This document shows positions 7,603-17,145 of a stretch of 64,000 nt of DNA, one piece after another. Positions within the stretch are counted from its first letter, which is position 1. Each line of letters begins with the position of its first letter. The notes beneath the pieces are model-generated. The model ran no database searches, was not told the DNA's origin, and saw nothing but the letters and a program-made list of their open reading frames with translations. The translations under genes and the position numbers were made by a program. Source of the stretch: UBA8337 sp963932545 (GTDB taxonomy: Bacteria > Pseudomonadota > Alphaproteobacteria > RS24); the NCBI GenBank assembly GCA_963932545.1, contig CAWVRH010000001.1:124001-188000 (forward strand), written 5' to 3'.

Positions 7603-8597
7603 ATGACCTCCGACACGAAACCCATTGCCGACAGATACCGCAATTCGCCCACTTCGAAGCCAAGGGGCGCAGTGCCGCCTATGAGGCTCTCGCAGGCTTT
7701 TTCGCCGATAGCGAGCCGTGCTTGCAATATGTCTCACAATTTCCCAGCGATAAACAGCAACCCAATCTCGTGTTCGCGGCTTTGCGCAAAATCGCTGGTG
7801 TGCCCGATAGCCAAGCCGCCGCCGAGGCCGCACTGGCCAAACATGGCGCCGAAATAGCCAAGCTCGTGCTGGCTCGGCGCACCCAAACCAATGAGCCCGC
7901 ACGCTGTGCCGCCTTGTTTATGGCGCTTTGCAAACTGGCCGAAACAGACGACAGGCCCATCGCGCTCATCGAGTTGGGGGCCTCGGCGGGGCTTTGCCTG
8001 CTGCCTGATTTCTATCGCTATCGCCTAAATGGCATCGAGCAACGCCCGCAAAAAGCCGCTAGGGAAGCGCCCCTCATGGCATGTAAAATAACCGGCAAGC
8101 CCGTTTTCGACACCTCGCTCAATATAGGCTGGCGCCGCGGGCAAGACATTCACCCCATTGATATTACCGATGCCAGCCAGCGAGATTGGTTAGAGACGCT
8201 CATCTGGCCGGGCCAAGACCATCGACACACGCGGCTTCAAAGTGCCATGCGGGAAGCCCAAAACCATAGTTTCGAAATAGAGGCCAGCGATGCGGTAGAC
8301 GGTCTGGAGGCGCTCATCAACAAAGCGCCGCCTGATATGAACGTGGTTATCTATCACAGCGCGGTGATGAACTATCTGCCCCATAATCGAGTTGAAGAAT
8401 TTGTTACGAAAATCCGCGCCCTGCCCGTCCACTGGATTTCCCAAGAAGACCCGCATCTATTTGCTGACTTCACCGATAATCAAAACAACAAAATTCAGCC
8501 TGCGGACATGCTGGGCCGTTTCGCCTTGGCGTTAGACAGCCAGCTTTTGGCGCACACGCATCCGCATGGCGACGACGTCGTCTGGTTGGCCGATTAG
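7603..8597 (+). CDS. DUF2332 family protein, interrupted by an apparent frameshift
   Basis: The main frame from 7722 (TTG) to 8597 carries DUF2332 features, including ALIELGASAGLCLLPD, resembling a methyltransferase-like nucleotide loop, and VIYHSAVMNYL. Homologous-looking sequence continues upstream in this frame back to about 7644 (QFAHFEAKGRSAAYEALAG) but without any start codon. An ATG at 7603 with an AAAGG site opens the +1 frame (MTSDTKPIADRYR). Adding one base at 7642-7643 would join them into one natural N-terminus. So this is a single-base deletion, a sequencing error or a decayed gene. The family function is unknown. The 3' end overlaps the convergent cinA-like gene by four bases. 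Confidence 0.75.
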
Positions 8598-9379
8598 GCT
8601 TTCAATAATTCAGACGGCGCGGGGCGTTCAATTAACGCCATGCCCATTTGCGTGAACAGGGCTTTTACCGATTGCTCGACCGCGCCTAACGCGGCTTCGT
8701 CTGTGCCGCGCGCAACCACGCTGACGCCCGCGCCATCGGCGCCATAAAACGGGTATAGCCCAATGGAAATATCAGGGTATTGGCCTTGCAGTTTTTCCAT
8801 CGCTTCAGCAATCGAGCCTTCTGGCACTTGCGCCGTAACGGTTATGGACGATAGTTTTTCTCCGCCTTGCAAACTGGGCAAAATATTTTCCATCATCGCT
8901 TGCATAATCTTCGGCACGCCCGCCATCACATGCACATTCTCGATGCGAAACCCGGGCGCCGTCGACACTGGATTGTCGATAAGGCTGGCGCCTTCGGGGA
9001 TGCGGGCCATACGGGCGCGGGCTGCGTTAAACTCAATGTCTTGCGCCTCGTAATGGGCCTCTAAAAGCTGCACCGCAATCGGGTGCATCTCCAGCTTCAC
9101 GCCAAAGGCGGCGGCGATGCAATCGGCGGTAATATCATCATGTGTGGGGCCAATGCCGCCCGTGGTGAACACGTAGGTATAGCGCGCGCGCAAGGCATTG
9201 ACGGCGGCAACTACCTCGTCCATCTCGTCTTGCACAATGCGAACTTCGCGCATGTCGACGCCAATTTCGCCCAAGGCGCCTGCCACAAAGGCCAAGTTTT
9301 TATCTTGCGTGCGACCTGACAAAACTTCATTGCCGATAATCAACATGGCGGCGGTTACGGGTTCAACAGTCTGATTCAT
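8594..9379 (-). CDS. CinA-like molybdopterin-binding domain protein
   Basis: A 261-residue protein of the MoaB/Mog fold, as in the N-terminal half of CinA. Recognisable parts are GNEVLSGRTQDKN (about residues 17-29) and TTGGIGPTHDDITAD (about 72-86). The C-terminal NMN-deamidase (PncC) domain of full-length CinA is absent. In the family such stand-alone proteins are annotated as competence/damage-inducible A-like or as ADP-ribose/FAD pyrophosphatases. AGGAG precedes the ATG. It is convergent with the DUF2332 gene and divergent from map. Confidence 0.9.
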   Translation of the reverse strand: MNQTVEPVTAAMLIIGNEVLSGRTQDKNLAFVAGALGEIGVDMREVRIVQDEMDEVVAAVNALRARYTYVFTTGGIGPTHDDITADCIAAAFGVKLEMHPIAVQLLEAHYEAQDIEFNAARARMARIPEGASLIDNPVSTAPGFRIENVHVMAGVPKIMQAMMENILPSLQGGEKLSSITVTAQVPEGSIAEAMEKLQGQYPDISIGLYPFYGADGAGVSVVARGTDEAALGAVEQSVKALFTQMGMALIERPAPSELLKA

Positions 9380-9510
9380 AAGTTTCTCCTGCGGCGTAAG
9401 TTAGCCCTGCCGTCGAATAATACAAGGCGAGACATTTTGCCCGCAAGCCTCACGACTGGATGTCGACAGGCGCCCTCGGCTTGTGCTATTTCATAGACAA
9501 AGGAAATGCC

Positions 9511-10341
9511 ATGAACTTTATCGAAGCCAGCTTTGAGCCGTTGAAAAACACCGGCCAGATTAAAATTCACTCCGCCGAGGAATTTGAAGGCATGCGCGTG
9601 GTTGGCCAAAAAGCCGCCCGAACGCTAGACCTGTTGAGCGAATTTGTGCAACCGGGCATCAGCACGCAAAGTTTGGACGATAAGGCGGTAGAGATTATTC
9701 AAGACCTTGGCGCCGTGCCGGCCCCGCTCAATTACCGTGGGTTTCGTCGCTCCATTTGCACCTCCATTAATCATGTGGTTTGCCATGGTATTCCGAGCGA
9801 AAAGATTTTGCGCGACGGCGACATTATGAACGTCGACGTGACGCTGTATCACGAAGGCTGGCATGGAGATCACAGTCGCATGTATGGCCTTGGCGACACC
9901 TCCGTGAAAGCCCAACGTCTTATGGATGTGACCTATGATGCGCTGATGCAGGGCATTCAGATTACCAAACCGGGTGCCACTTTGGGCGATATTGGCCATG
10001 CCATTCAGTCGTATGCCGAGTTAAACCGAATGACCATCGTGCGCGATTTTTGCGGCCATGGGCTGGGCCGCATTTTCCACGACACGCCGAATATTTTGCA
10101 TTACGGACGCCCGGGCGAAGGGCTGGTTTTGCGCGAGGGCATGTTCTTTACCATTGAGCCGATGCTGAACTTGGGCAAACCTGCGGTCAAAATTCTTGGC
10201 GATGGCTGGACGGCCGTCACCCGCGACCGCACGCTCTCGGCACAATTTGAGCATTCCATCGGCGTTACCGCCACGGGCTGCGAGATATTTACCAAGTCTT
10301 TAAACGGGAGTGACACACCTCACCGAAACCCCGCCGGCTAA
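9511..10341 (+). CDS. map: type I methionine aminopeptidase
   Basis: Removes the initiator methionine from nascent proteins in the cytoplasm. The 276-residue product shows the metal and substrate residues in order: His in VVCHGIPS, Asp in MNVDVTLY and GDHSRM, His in GHGLGRIFHDTP, Glu in TIEPML and Glu in QFEHSIG. The ATG at 9511 is chosen because AAAGGA lies at the right distance; an upstream in-frame start at 9460 lacks a site and adds non-family residues. It is followed closely by radC. Confidence 0.95.
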   Translation: MNFIEASFEPLKNTGQIKIHSAEEFEGMRVVGQKAARTLDLLSEFVQPGISTQSLDDKAVEIIQDLGAVPAPLNYRGFRRSICTSINHVVCHGIPSEKILRDGDIMNVDVTLYHEGWHGDHSRMYGLGDTSVKAQRLMDVTYDALMQGIQITKPGATLGDIGHAIQSYAELNRMTIVRDFCGHGLGRIFHDTPNILHYGRPGEGLVLREGMFFTIEPMLNLGKPAVKILGDGWTAVTRDRTLSAQFEHSIGVTATGCEIFTKSLNGSDTPHRNPAG

Positions 10342-10352
10342 AAGGAAACAGG

Positions 10353-11066
10353 GTGCAAGAAAAACTAATAAAAATGCCACCCACCAAACCACCTAAAAAT
10401 CATCGCGCAGGACACCGCGCCCGCTTGCGTGACCGGTTTAGAAAAGCCGGGCCCGATAGCGTGCAAGACCATGAATTACTTGAGCTGATTTTGTTTCGCG
10501 CCATCCCGCGCCGCGATGTGAAAGATTTGGCGCATTCGTTAATCGACCGCTTCGGGGATTTATCCGCCGTGCTGGCCACACCGCGCGAAGATCTTTTGGC
10601 CATCACGGGCGTCAGCGATGGGGTAGCGGATGATTTTCTGGTCGTGCGTGCCGCCGCTTTGCGTTTTGGGCAATCGAAAGTTTTGCATAAGCCGGCGCTG
10701 GCCAATTGGCAAGATTTGGTGATTTATTGCCGCACGAAAATGGCCGAGAACCAGATCGAAGAATTTCATGTGCTGTTTCTCGATAAACAAAACCGCATTA
10801 TCGCCGATGAGAAAATGGGGCAAGGCACCGTCGACCATACGTCGGTTTATCCGCGCGAAGTGATTAAACGCGCGCTCAGCCTAAATGCGACAGCGATCAT
10901 CATTGCCCATAATCACCCCAGCGGCGACCCTTCGCCATCTCGGGCCGATATTGATATGACCCATAAATTGCGCGATTTAGCCAAGGGCTTTAACATCAGC
11001 CTGCATGATCATTTGATTGTCGCACGGGGCGAAGTTTTGAGCTTTAAGGAGAAAGGGTTACTTTGA
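10353..11066 (+). CDS. radC: RadC family JAB/MPN domain protein
   Basis: A 237-residue UPF0758 protein with N-terminal helix-hairpin-helix region (about residues 30-90) and C-terminal JAB1/MPN metalloprotease-like domain. The metal motif HNHPSGDPSPSRAD (HxH...SxxD) and the upstream catalytic Glu in EEFHVLFLD are present. Despite the name, a direct DNA-repair role is not established for the family. The start is GTG with AAAGGAAA upstream; an internal ATG at 10374 is an alternative. Confidence 0.93.
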   Translation: MQEKLIKMPPTKPPKNHRAGHRARLRDRFRKAGPDSVQDHELLELILFRAIPRRDVKDLAHSLIDRFGDLSAVLATPREDLLAITGVSDGVADDFLVVRAAALRFGQSKVLHKPALANWQDLVIYCRTKMAENQIEEFHVLFLDKQNRIIADEKMGQGTVDHTSVYPREVIKRALSLNATAIIIAHNHPSGDPSPSRADIDMTHKLRDLAKGFNISLHDHLIVARGEVLSFKEKGLL

Positions 11067-11170
11067 GAGCAAAATTTGCGCTTTGCACACACGAAAAACC
11101 GCTTCGCGCCCAACAGATGCTTTAATCAGACGCGTATTTCTGTTACATCGAGGCTCAAAGGAGACTGCCA

Positions 11171-12457
11171 ATGATTCCCCGTTATGCCCGCCCAGAAATG
11201 ACCGCCCTTTGGGAAGCCGAAAGTCGCTTCTCAATCTGGCTCGAAATTGAAATACACGCCATGGACGCCATGGTGAAACTCGGCATCGTACCCGCCGAAG
11301 CGGCCAAGGCCGTTCGCGAAAAAGGCAATTTTGATGTCGACCGCATCGACGAAATTGAGCGCGAAGTCAAACATGACGTCATCGCCTTTCTGACCAGCTT
11401 GGCAGAACATGTCGGCCCCGAAGCGCGCTTTGTGCATCAGGGCATGACCTCCTCGGATGTTTTGGACACTTGCTTGAGCGTGCAACTGATGCGCGCCAGC
11501 GATATTCTCCTGCAAGACATGGATGCGCTTTTGGCCGCGATTAAAAAGCGGGCGATGGAACATAAAATGTCGGCCTGTATTGGCCGCAGCCACGGCATTC
11601 ATGCGGAGCCGACTACGTTTGGCATCAAATTGGCGCAAGCCTATGCCGAGTTCAACCGCTGCCGCGACCGTTTGGTGGCCGCGCGCAAAGAGATTGCTAC
11701 TTGTGCCATCTCCGGTGCTGTCGGCACATTCGCGAACATTGACCCAAGCGTCGAGGAACATGTGGCCGAAGCTATGGGGCTTGAAATCGAGCCCGTCTCG
11801 ACCCAAGTCATTCCGCGCGATCGCCATGCGATGTTCTTTGCCACACTCGGCGTTATCGCCTCTTCGGTAGAACGTCTGTCGGTTGAAGTGCGCCACTTGC
11901 AACGGACGGAAGTTTTGGAAGCCGAGGAATATTTTTCGGAAGGCCAAAAAGGCTCCTCCGCCATGCCGCATAAGCGCAATCCTATTCTGACCGAAAACCT
12001 TACCGGTCTGGCTCGTCTGGTGCGCGGCATGGCCGTGCCGGCGATGGAAAATGTGGCGCTTTGGCATGAACGCGATATTTCGCATTCTTCCGTCGAGCGG
12101 ATGATTGGCCCAGACGCCACCATCACGCTAGATTTTGCCTTGGTTCGCCTGACCAATGTCGTCGACAACCTGCTGGTCTATCCAGACCGTATGCAGGAGA
12201 ACCTCGATAAGTTGGGCGGCCTTGTGCATTCACAACGTGTGCTTTTGGCGCTCACCCAAGCGGGCGTGAGCCGCGAAGAGGCCTATCGTTTGGTACAGCG
12301 CAATGCCATGCCAGTGTGGCGCGGCGAAGGCACGTTTCTGGAGCTGTTAAAAGCCGATGCCGAAGTGGTGTTGAGCGATGCAGAACTGGAAGCGCTATTT
12401 GACCTTGGCTATCACTTTAAACATGTCGATACGATTTTTAACCGCGTGTTTAAGTAG
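11171..12457 (+). CDS. purB: adenylosuccinate lyase
   Basis: Catalyses two fumarate-releasing steps: SAICAR to AICAR and adenylosuccinate to AMP. The 428-residue protein carries the superfamily signature GSSAMPHKRNPILTENL (about residues 261-277), the N-terminal MIPRYARPEM, the substrate loop MTSSDVLDT and the catalytic His region GRSHGIHAEP. Length is normal for the bacterial type. AAAGGAGA precedes the ATG. It opens a run of purine genes in pathway context (purC, purS, purQ, purL). Confidence 0.97.
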   Translation: MIPRYARPEMTALWEAESRFSIWLEIEIHAMDAMVKLGIVPAEAAKAVREKGNFDVDRIDEIEREVKHDVIAFLTSLAEHVGPEARFVHQGMTSSDVLDTCLSVQLMRASDILLQDMDALLAAIKKRAMEHKMSACIGRSHGIHAEPTTFGIKLAQAYAEFNRCRDRLVAARKEIATCAISGAVGTFANIDPSVEEHVAEAMGLEIEPVSTQVIPRDRHAMFFATLGVIASSVERLSVEVRHLQRTEVLEAEEYFSEGQKGSSAMPHKRNPILTENLTGLARLVRGMAVPAMENVALWHERDISHSSVERMIGPDATITLDFALVRLTNVVDNLLVYPDRMQENLDKLGGLVHSQRVLLALTQAGVSREEAYRLVQRNAMPVWRGEGTFLELLKADAEVVLSDAELEALFDLGYHFKHVDTIFNRVFK

Positions 12458-12531
12458 CCAGTAACGAGGTTTGCGAGAATCATTCGCAGGCTTTAACCTC
12501 ACCGTTGATGCAACGGGGTATGGAGACGAAA

Positions 12532-13296
12532 ATGTCGAAACGTGTGCGCCGCTATGAAGGCAAAGCGAAAATCCTTTACGAAGGTCCAGAGCCCGGCACC
12601 TTAGTGCAACATTTTAAAGATGATGCCACCGCCTTTAACGCCGAAAAGCACGAAGTGTTTGAAGGCAAAGGCGTGCTGAACCATCGTATTTCGGAATATA
12701 TTTTCCAACGCCTTGGCGAAATTGGCATTCCGACGCATTTCATTAAGTCGTTGAATATGCGGGAACAATTAGTGCGCGAAGCCGAAATTATTCCCATTGA
12801 ATTTGTTGTTCGCAATGTCGCGGCTGGCTCGCTGGTCAAGCGCCTTGGGCTAAACGAAGGCGATACGCTGCCGCGTCCCTTGGTTGAATTTTATTACAAA
12901 GACGATGCGCTCGGGGATCCGATGATTTCGGAGGACCACATTGCTGTTTTCGGCTGGGCGGGCCCGCAAGAGATGGATGAGATTGTTTCCATGTGTCTGC
13001 GTATCAATGATTTTATGACGGGTCTGTTTCAAGGGGTCGGCATTCGTCTGGTCGATTTTAAAATCGAATTTGGCCGCATTTGGGATGGCGAAACCCAACG
13101 CATTGTCTTGGCCGATGAAATTAGCCCCGACAGTTGTCGCCTTTGGGATGTCAGCTCGGGCGAGAAATTAGACAAAGACCGCTTCCGCGAAAACCTCGGC
13201 GGCATGATAGACGCCTATCAAGATGTCGCGCGCCGTCTCGGCCTTTTGAGTGACACCATCCCAGAAAAAGGCGATGGCCCCAAACTGGTTCAGTAA
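12532..13296 (+). CDS. purC: SAICAR synthase
   Basis: Phosphoribosylaminoimidazole-succinocarboxamide synthase, joining CAIR and aspartate with ATP. The 254-residue product shows YEGKAKILYEG near the N-terminus, FNAEKHEVFEGKG, IPIEFVVRNVAAGS and the metal/substrate segment VDFKIEFG followed by LADEISPDSCRLWD. The start at 12532 has a GGAG site with seven-base spacing; an in-frame ATG at 12505 is less suitable. It is co-directional with purB and purS. Confidence 0.96.
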   Translation: MSKRVRRYEGKAKILYEGPEPGTLVQHFKDDATAFNAEKHEVFEGKGVLNHRISEYIFQRLGEIGIPTHFIKSLNMREQLVREAEIIPIEFVVRNVAAGSLVKRLGLNEGDTLPRPLVEFYYKDDALGDPMISEDHIAVFGWAGPQEMDEIVSMCLRINDFMTGLFQGVGIRLVDFKIEFGRIWDGETQRIVLADEISPDSCRLWDVSSGEKLDKDRFRENLGGMIDAYQDVARRLGLLSDTIPEKGDGPKLVQ

Positions 13297-13330
13297 AATT
13301 ACCGCTTAGACTTTACGTTGAGGAATTAAG

Positions 13331-13576
13331 ATGAAAGCCACCATCCACATTACTTTGAAAAACGGGGTTTTAGACCCGCAAGGCAAAGCCATTGAAAACG
13401 CGCTCGGCTCTTTGGGCTTTGGCGGGGTCGATGACGTGCGCCAAGGCAAGCTCATAGAAGTGAGCTTGGATGAGAGCGACGCAGCTAAAGCGCGCGCCAC
13501 CCTGACCGATATGTGCGAGAAATTGCTCGCCAATACGGTGATCGAAAATTACGACATCCACCTCAGCGAGGCATAA
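13331..13576 (+). CDS. purS: phosphoribosylformylglycinamidine synthase subunit PurS
   Basis: An 81-residue protein, the small bridging subunit that with PurQ and PurL forms the multi-subunit FGAM synthase. It starts MKATIHITLKNGVLDPQGKA and contains GFGGVDDVRQGKLIEV, both typical of PurS. The site GAGGAA precedes the ATG. The gene is followed after a few bases by purQ, as in other organisms that use the split enzyme. Confidence 0.96.
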   Translation: MKATIHITLKNGVLDPQGKAIENALGSLGFGGVDDVRQGKLIEVSLDESDAAKARATLTDMCEKLLANTVIENYDIHLSEA

Positions 13577-13581
13577 AACAA

Positions 13582-14250
13582 ATGCAAGCAGCCGTTATTG
13601 TTTTCCCGGGCTCCAACTGCGACCGTGATGTTGCCGTATGCCTAGAAGCCGCCACGGGCCAAGCCCCTATCATGGCTTGGCATGGCGATGCCAACCTGCC
13701 CAAATGCGATTTAATCGTCTTGCCCGGCGGGTTCTCTTACGGCGATTACCTACGCTGCGGGTCGATGGCGGCCAATAGCCCCATCCTGCGCGAAGTGGTG
13801 GCTCAGGCCCATAAGGGCGCGGCTGTTTTGGGCATTTGCAATGGCTTTCAAGTGCTCACCGAATGCGGGCTTCTGCCGGGCGTCTTGATGCAGAACAAAG
13901 GCTTGAACTTTGTTTGCCGCAACACTCAATTAAACGTCACAAATAATAAAACCGCCTTCACCTCGCTCTATAGCGCGGGCGAAGAAATCACCATTCCTGT
14001 GGCGCATAATGAAGGCAATTATTTTGCCGATGACGACACGCTGAAACAATTGCAAGACGAAGACCGCATCGCGCTGGCCTATGCCAAGGGCGATAACCCC
14101 AATGGCGCTTGCCTCGATATCGCTGGCATTAGCGATGCATCGGGCCGCATTGTTGGCATGATGCCTCACCCAGAGCGCCGCGCCGAAGCGACCCTTGGGG
14201 GCGAGGATGGCAAACGAATGTTTACCGGTATTGTGGAGGTCTTGTCATGA
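13582..14250 (+). CDS. purQ: phosphoribosylformylglycinamidine synthase subunit PurQ (glutaminase)
   Basis: Class I glutamine amidotransferase subunit that supplies ammonia to PurL. The nucleophile Cys is in VLGICNGFQ (about residue 88) and the His/Glu pair in MMPHPERR near the C-terminus. The oxyanion loop PGGFSYGDYLRCG is also visible. The ATG at 13582, eight bases after the purS stop region, gives the family N-terminus MQAAVIVFPGSNCDRD. The stop overlaps purL by four bases. Confidence 0.96.
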   Translation: MQAAVIVFPGSNCDRDVAVCLEAATGQAPIMAWHGDANLPKCDLIVLPGGFSYGDYLRCGSMAANSPILREVVAQAHKGAAVLGICNGFQVLTECGLLPGVLMQNKGLNFVCRNTQLNVTNNKTAFTSLYSAGEEITIPVAHNEGNYFADDDTLKQLQDEDRIALAYAKGDNPNGACLDIAGISDASGRIVGMMPHPERRAEATLGGEDGKRMFTGIVEVLS

Positions 14251-16451
14251 GCCATATTAACGACACGCCCATCACCGATGAGCTGGTGGCCGAACATGGC
14301 CTGACCCCAGATGAGTTTCAAATGGTTTGCGACCATATGGGCCGCATACCTAATTATACCGAGCTGGGTGTTTTTTCGGTTATGTGGTCGGAGCATTGTT
14401 CGTATAAATCATCTCGTAAGTGGCTGAAAAAACTACCCGTTTCGGGCCCGCAAGTTATTCAAGGGCCGGGCGAAAATGCTGGCGTGATTGATATTGGCGA
14501 TGGCGATGCAGCGGTCTTTAAAATGGAAAGCCATAATCACCCCTCGTTTATTGAGCCTTATCAGGGCGCGGCCACGGGCGTTGGCGGCATTATGCGCGAC
14601 GTGTTTACCATGGGCGCGCGTCCGGTTGCCAATTTGAACGCTCTGCGTTTTGGCGCGCCAGAGCATCCTAAAACACGCCACCTTGTCGCCGGCGTTGTGT
14701 CGGGTATTGGTGGCTATGGCAATTGCATGGGCGTGCCAACCGTGGGCGGCGAAATTAATTTCGACCCAAGCTACAATGGCAATAACCTCGTCAACGCTAT
14801 GTGCGTCGGCGTGGCCCGCACCGATAAAATTTTCTATGCCGCCGCCACAGGCATTGGCTCCCCCGTGGTTTACGTGGGCTCGAAAACGGGACGCGATGGC
14901 ATTCACGGCGCCACCATGGCCTCGGCAGAATTTGACGATGCGTCGGAAGACAAACGCCCTACCGTTCAAGTGGGTGATCCGTTCACCGAAAAGCTTCTGC
15001 TCGAAGCCTGCCAAGAACTGATGGCTTCAGATGCGATTATCGGCATCCAAGATATGGGCGCGGCGGGTCTGACGTCTTCGTCTGTCGAGATGGCCGATAA
15101 AGGCGGGGTGGGCATTGTGCTAAATCTTGACAAAGTGCCAGTGCGCGAAACCCATATGACGGGCTATGAAATGCTGCTCTCGGAAAGCCAAGAGCGCATG
15201 TTGATGGTTCTTAAACCCGGCCGCGAGCCTGAAGCCAAAGCGATTTTCGATCGTTGGGGGTTAGACTTCGCCGTCATCGGCGAGCTGACCGACACCAATC
15301 GCATGGTGGTACATCATGCAGGCCGCGAGATTGCCGACATGCCGCTTGGACCCCTGGCCGATGGCGCACCAGAGTATGACCGTCCACATGTACCGACGCC
15401 CAAAGCCGCCGACTTCAACGCGGCTTGGTTGGACAAAGCACCCGACACCCTAAGCGCGCTCAAAACTCTTATGGGCTCCAGCGAAGTCGCCTCGCGGCGG
15501 TGGGTCTATGAGCAATATGACAGCATGGTGATGGGCGATACCGTGGCTGGCCCCGGTGGCGATGCGGCGCTGGTGCGCGTGCATGGAACCCGTAAAGGCC
15601 TCGCCATGTCGACCGATGTGAACCCACGCTATTGCTTCGCAGACCCCATCGAGGGCGGCAAACAGGCCGTGGCAGAGGCCTATCGCAATATTTGTGCGGT
15701 TGGCGCCAAACCGCTGGCCATCACCAATTGCTTGAACTTCGGCAACCCAGAACGCCCCGAAATTATGGGTCAATTTGTTGGCTGCCTAGAAGGTATGGGA
15801 GAGGCTGGCAAAACGCTCGACTTCCCAATCGTCTCCGGCAATGTGTCGCTTTACAATGAAACCAATGGCACCGGCATTCTACCAACACCTGCCATCGGCG
15901 GTGTAGGGCTTATTCAAGACCTCGATAAAGCCGTTGGCAATAGCTTCACCCAAGACGGACAGGTTGTTTATTTACTCGGCGACACGGCAGGCCATTTGGG
16001 CTCGTCGCTATATCAGCGCGATGTCTTGGACAATCATGAAATTGTGGCTCCACCGCGCGTCGACCTGGCGCTTGAAGAAGCCCACGGCAGCTTGGTGCGA
16101 GACGCTATCGACCAAGGCCTGCTGGCCGCAGCTCATGACGTCTCGGACGGCGGCCTTTTGGTGGCTCTAGCGGAGATGTGCTTGGGACACGGTATCGGCG
16201 CCCAAATCGAGCAAGATGTCGACACTGATGGCGACACTGGCTACTGGTTTGGCGAAGACCAAGCCCGCTATATCGTGAGCGTCGAGGCCGATAAAGCCGA
16301 TGCCTTTGAAGCCTTAGCCAAGCACGTGTCTCTCACGCGACTTGGAAAAACATCTGGTCATTCATTGACATTTGGGGCTAGCCTTTCCATATCCGTATCA
16401 GAGTTACACGATATCTATGAGGGTTGGTTCCCAGCTCTCATGTCGAGTTAA
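14247..16451 (+). CDS. purL: phosphoribosylformylglycinamidine synthase subunit PurL
   Basis: The ATP-dependent synthase subunit, 734 residues, of the small type that works with separate PurS and PurQ. Signature segments include SEHCSYKSSR (about residues 49-58), the ATP/metal region FKMESHNHPS and the second AIR-synthase-like half starting around VAGPGGDAALVRV. It is translationally coupled to purQ (ATGA overlap). BolA and glutaredoxin genes follow on the same strand, a common alphaproteobacterial order. Confidence 0.97.
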   Translation: MSHINDTPITDELVAEHGLTPDEFQMVCDHMGRIPNYTELGVFSVMWSEHCSYKSSRKWLKKLPVSGPQVIQGPGENAGVIDIGDGDAAVFKMESHNHPSFIEPYQGAATGVGGIMRDVFTMGARPVANLNALRFGAPEHPKTRHLVAGVVSGIGGYGNCMGVPTVGGEINFDPSYNGNNLVNAMCVGVARTDKIFYAAATGIGSPVVYVGSKTGRDGIHGATMASAEFDDASEDKRPTVQVGDPFTEKLLLEACQELMASDAIIGIQDMGAAGLTSSSVEMADKGGVGIVLNLDKVPVRETHMTGYEMLLSESQERMLMVLKPGREPEAKAIFDRWGLDFAVIGELTDTNRMVVHHAGREIADMPLGPLADGAPEYDRPHVPTPKAADFNAAWLDKAPDTLSALKTLMGSSEVASRRWVYEQYDSMVMGDTVAGPGGDAALVRVHGTRKGLAMSTDVNPRYCFADPIEGGKQAVAEAYRNICAVGAKPLAITNCLNFGNPERPEIMGQFVGCLEGMGEAGKTLDFPIVSGNVSLYNETNGTGILPTPAIGGVGLIQDLDKAVGNSFTQDGQVVYLLGDTAGHLGSSLYQRDVLDNHEIVAPPRVDLALEEAHGSLVRDAIDQGLLAAAHDVSDGGLLVALAEMCLGHGIGAQIEQDVDTDGDTGYWFGEDQARYIVSVEADKADAFEALAKHVSLTRLGKTSGHSLTFGASLSISVSELHDIYEGWFPALMSS

Positions 16452-16468
16452 GCCCGAAAGGACACACC

Positions 16469-16708
16469 ATGCCGATGAGCGCTGGCGAGTTAGAAACCAT
16501 GATCCGCACTGCCCTGCCCGATGCCCAAGTCGAGATTACCGACCTGCGCGGGGATGGCGACCATTATGCGGCACACGTAGTGGCCCCAGCCTTTGACGGC
16601 CTTAGCCGCGTCCAACAACACAAAATGGTCTATGACGCCCTACAAGGCGGCATGGGCGATGAATTACACGCTTTGGCGCTGCAAACCGCAGCGCCTTCCA
16701 AAACTTAA
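16469..16708 (+). CDS. BolA family protein
   Basis: A 79-residue BolA-like protein (IbaG/YrbA type) with the helix-turn region around VVAPAFDGLSRVQQHKMVYD and the C-terminal strand-helix ELHALALQT. BolA proteins pair with monothiol CGFS glutaredoxins to hold or traffic [2Fe-2S] clusters, and the CGFS glutaredoxin gene follows at once. The start at 16469 has GAAAGGA upstream; the longer frame from 16424 overlaps purL and lacks a site. Confidence 0.93.
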   Translation: MPMSAGELETMIRTALPDAQVEITDLRGDGDHYAAHVVAPAFDGLSRVQQHKMVYDALQGGMGDELHALALQTAAPSKT

Positions 16709-16733
16709 GGCCACCCCATTTTAGGAGACGATG

Positions 16734-17063
16734 ATGAGCGATATTAACCAAATGATTCAAAGCGAAGTCGATAGCGCCGAAGTAGTGTTATTTATGAAAG
16801 GTACACCTGTGTTTCCACAGTGCGGTTTTTCGGGCCAAGTCGTTCAAATTCTCGGCCATATCGGCGTGCCATTTAAAGGTGTCAACGTGCTGGAAGACGA
16901 AGGCCTGCGTAATGGCATTAAAACCTTCTCGAACTGGCCCACTATCCCGCAGCTCTACATCAAGGGCGAATTTGTGGGCGGCTGCGATATCATTCGTGAG
17001 ATGTTTGAAGAAGGCGAATTGCGCCCGCTGCTGGAAGAAAAAGGCATCCCGCTAGCTGAGTAG
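16734..17063 (+). CDS. grxD: monothiol glutaredoxin Grx4 family
   Basis: A 109-residue monothiol glutaredoxin with the active-site motif CGFS (in PQCGFSGQV) and the glutathione-binding segments WPTIPQLY and GGCDI. It carries and delivers [2Fe-2S] clusters, usually as a heterodimer with BolA, encoded just upstream. Of two adjacent ATGs the second is six bases from GGAG and is preferred. A strong terminator follows, ending the purine/bolA/grxD transcript. Confidence 0.95.
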   Translation: MSDINQMIQSEVDSAEVVLFMKGTPVFPQCGFSGQVVQILGHIGVPFKGVNVLEDEGLRNGIKTFSNWPTIPQLYIKGEFVGGCDIIREMFEEGELRPLLEEKGIPLAE

Positions 17064-17080
17064 CTGGCCATAACCCAAAG

Positions 17081-17111
17081 AAAAAGCCCGCCAATTTGGC
17101 GGGCTTTTTTT
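17081..17111 (+). terminator. Rho-independent terminator after grxD
   Basis: Stem GCCCGCC (17086-17092) and GGCGGGC (17098-17104), five-base loop, then seven T. A-run on the left side gives a usable T-run on the minus strand as well, so it may also serve the convergent rpsD. Confidence 0.9.
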
Positions 17112-17145
17112 ATTTCCATCGTGCTGGATTTGGCCAGCCTAAAAT

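Noticed and set aside
11231..12085. 284-codon antisense frame in purB
   Set aside because: Opposite-strand shadow of a well-conserved gene, with no homologous features.
14433..15014. 193-codon antisense frame in purL
   Set aside because: Shadow frame; composition follows the purL reverse strand.
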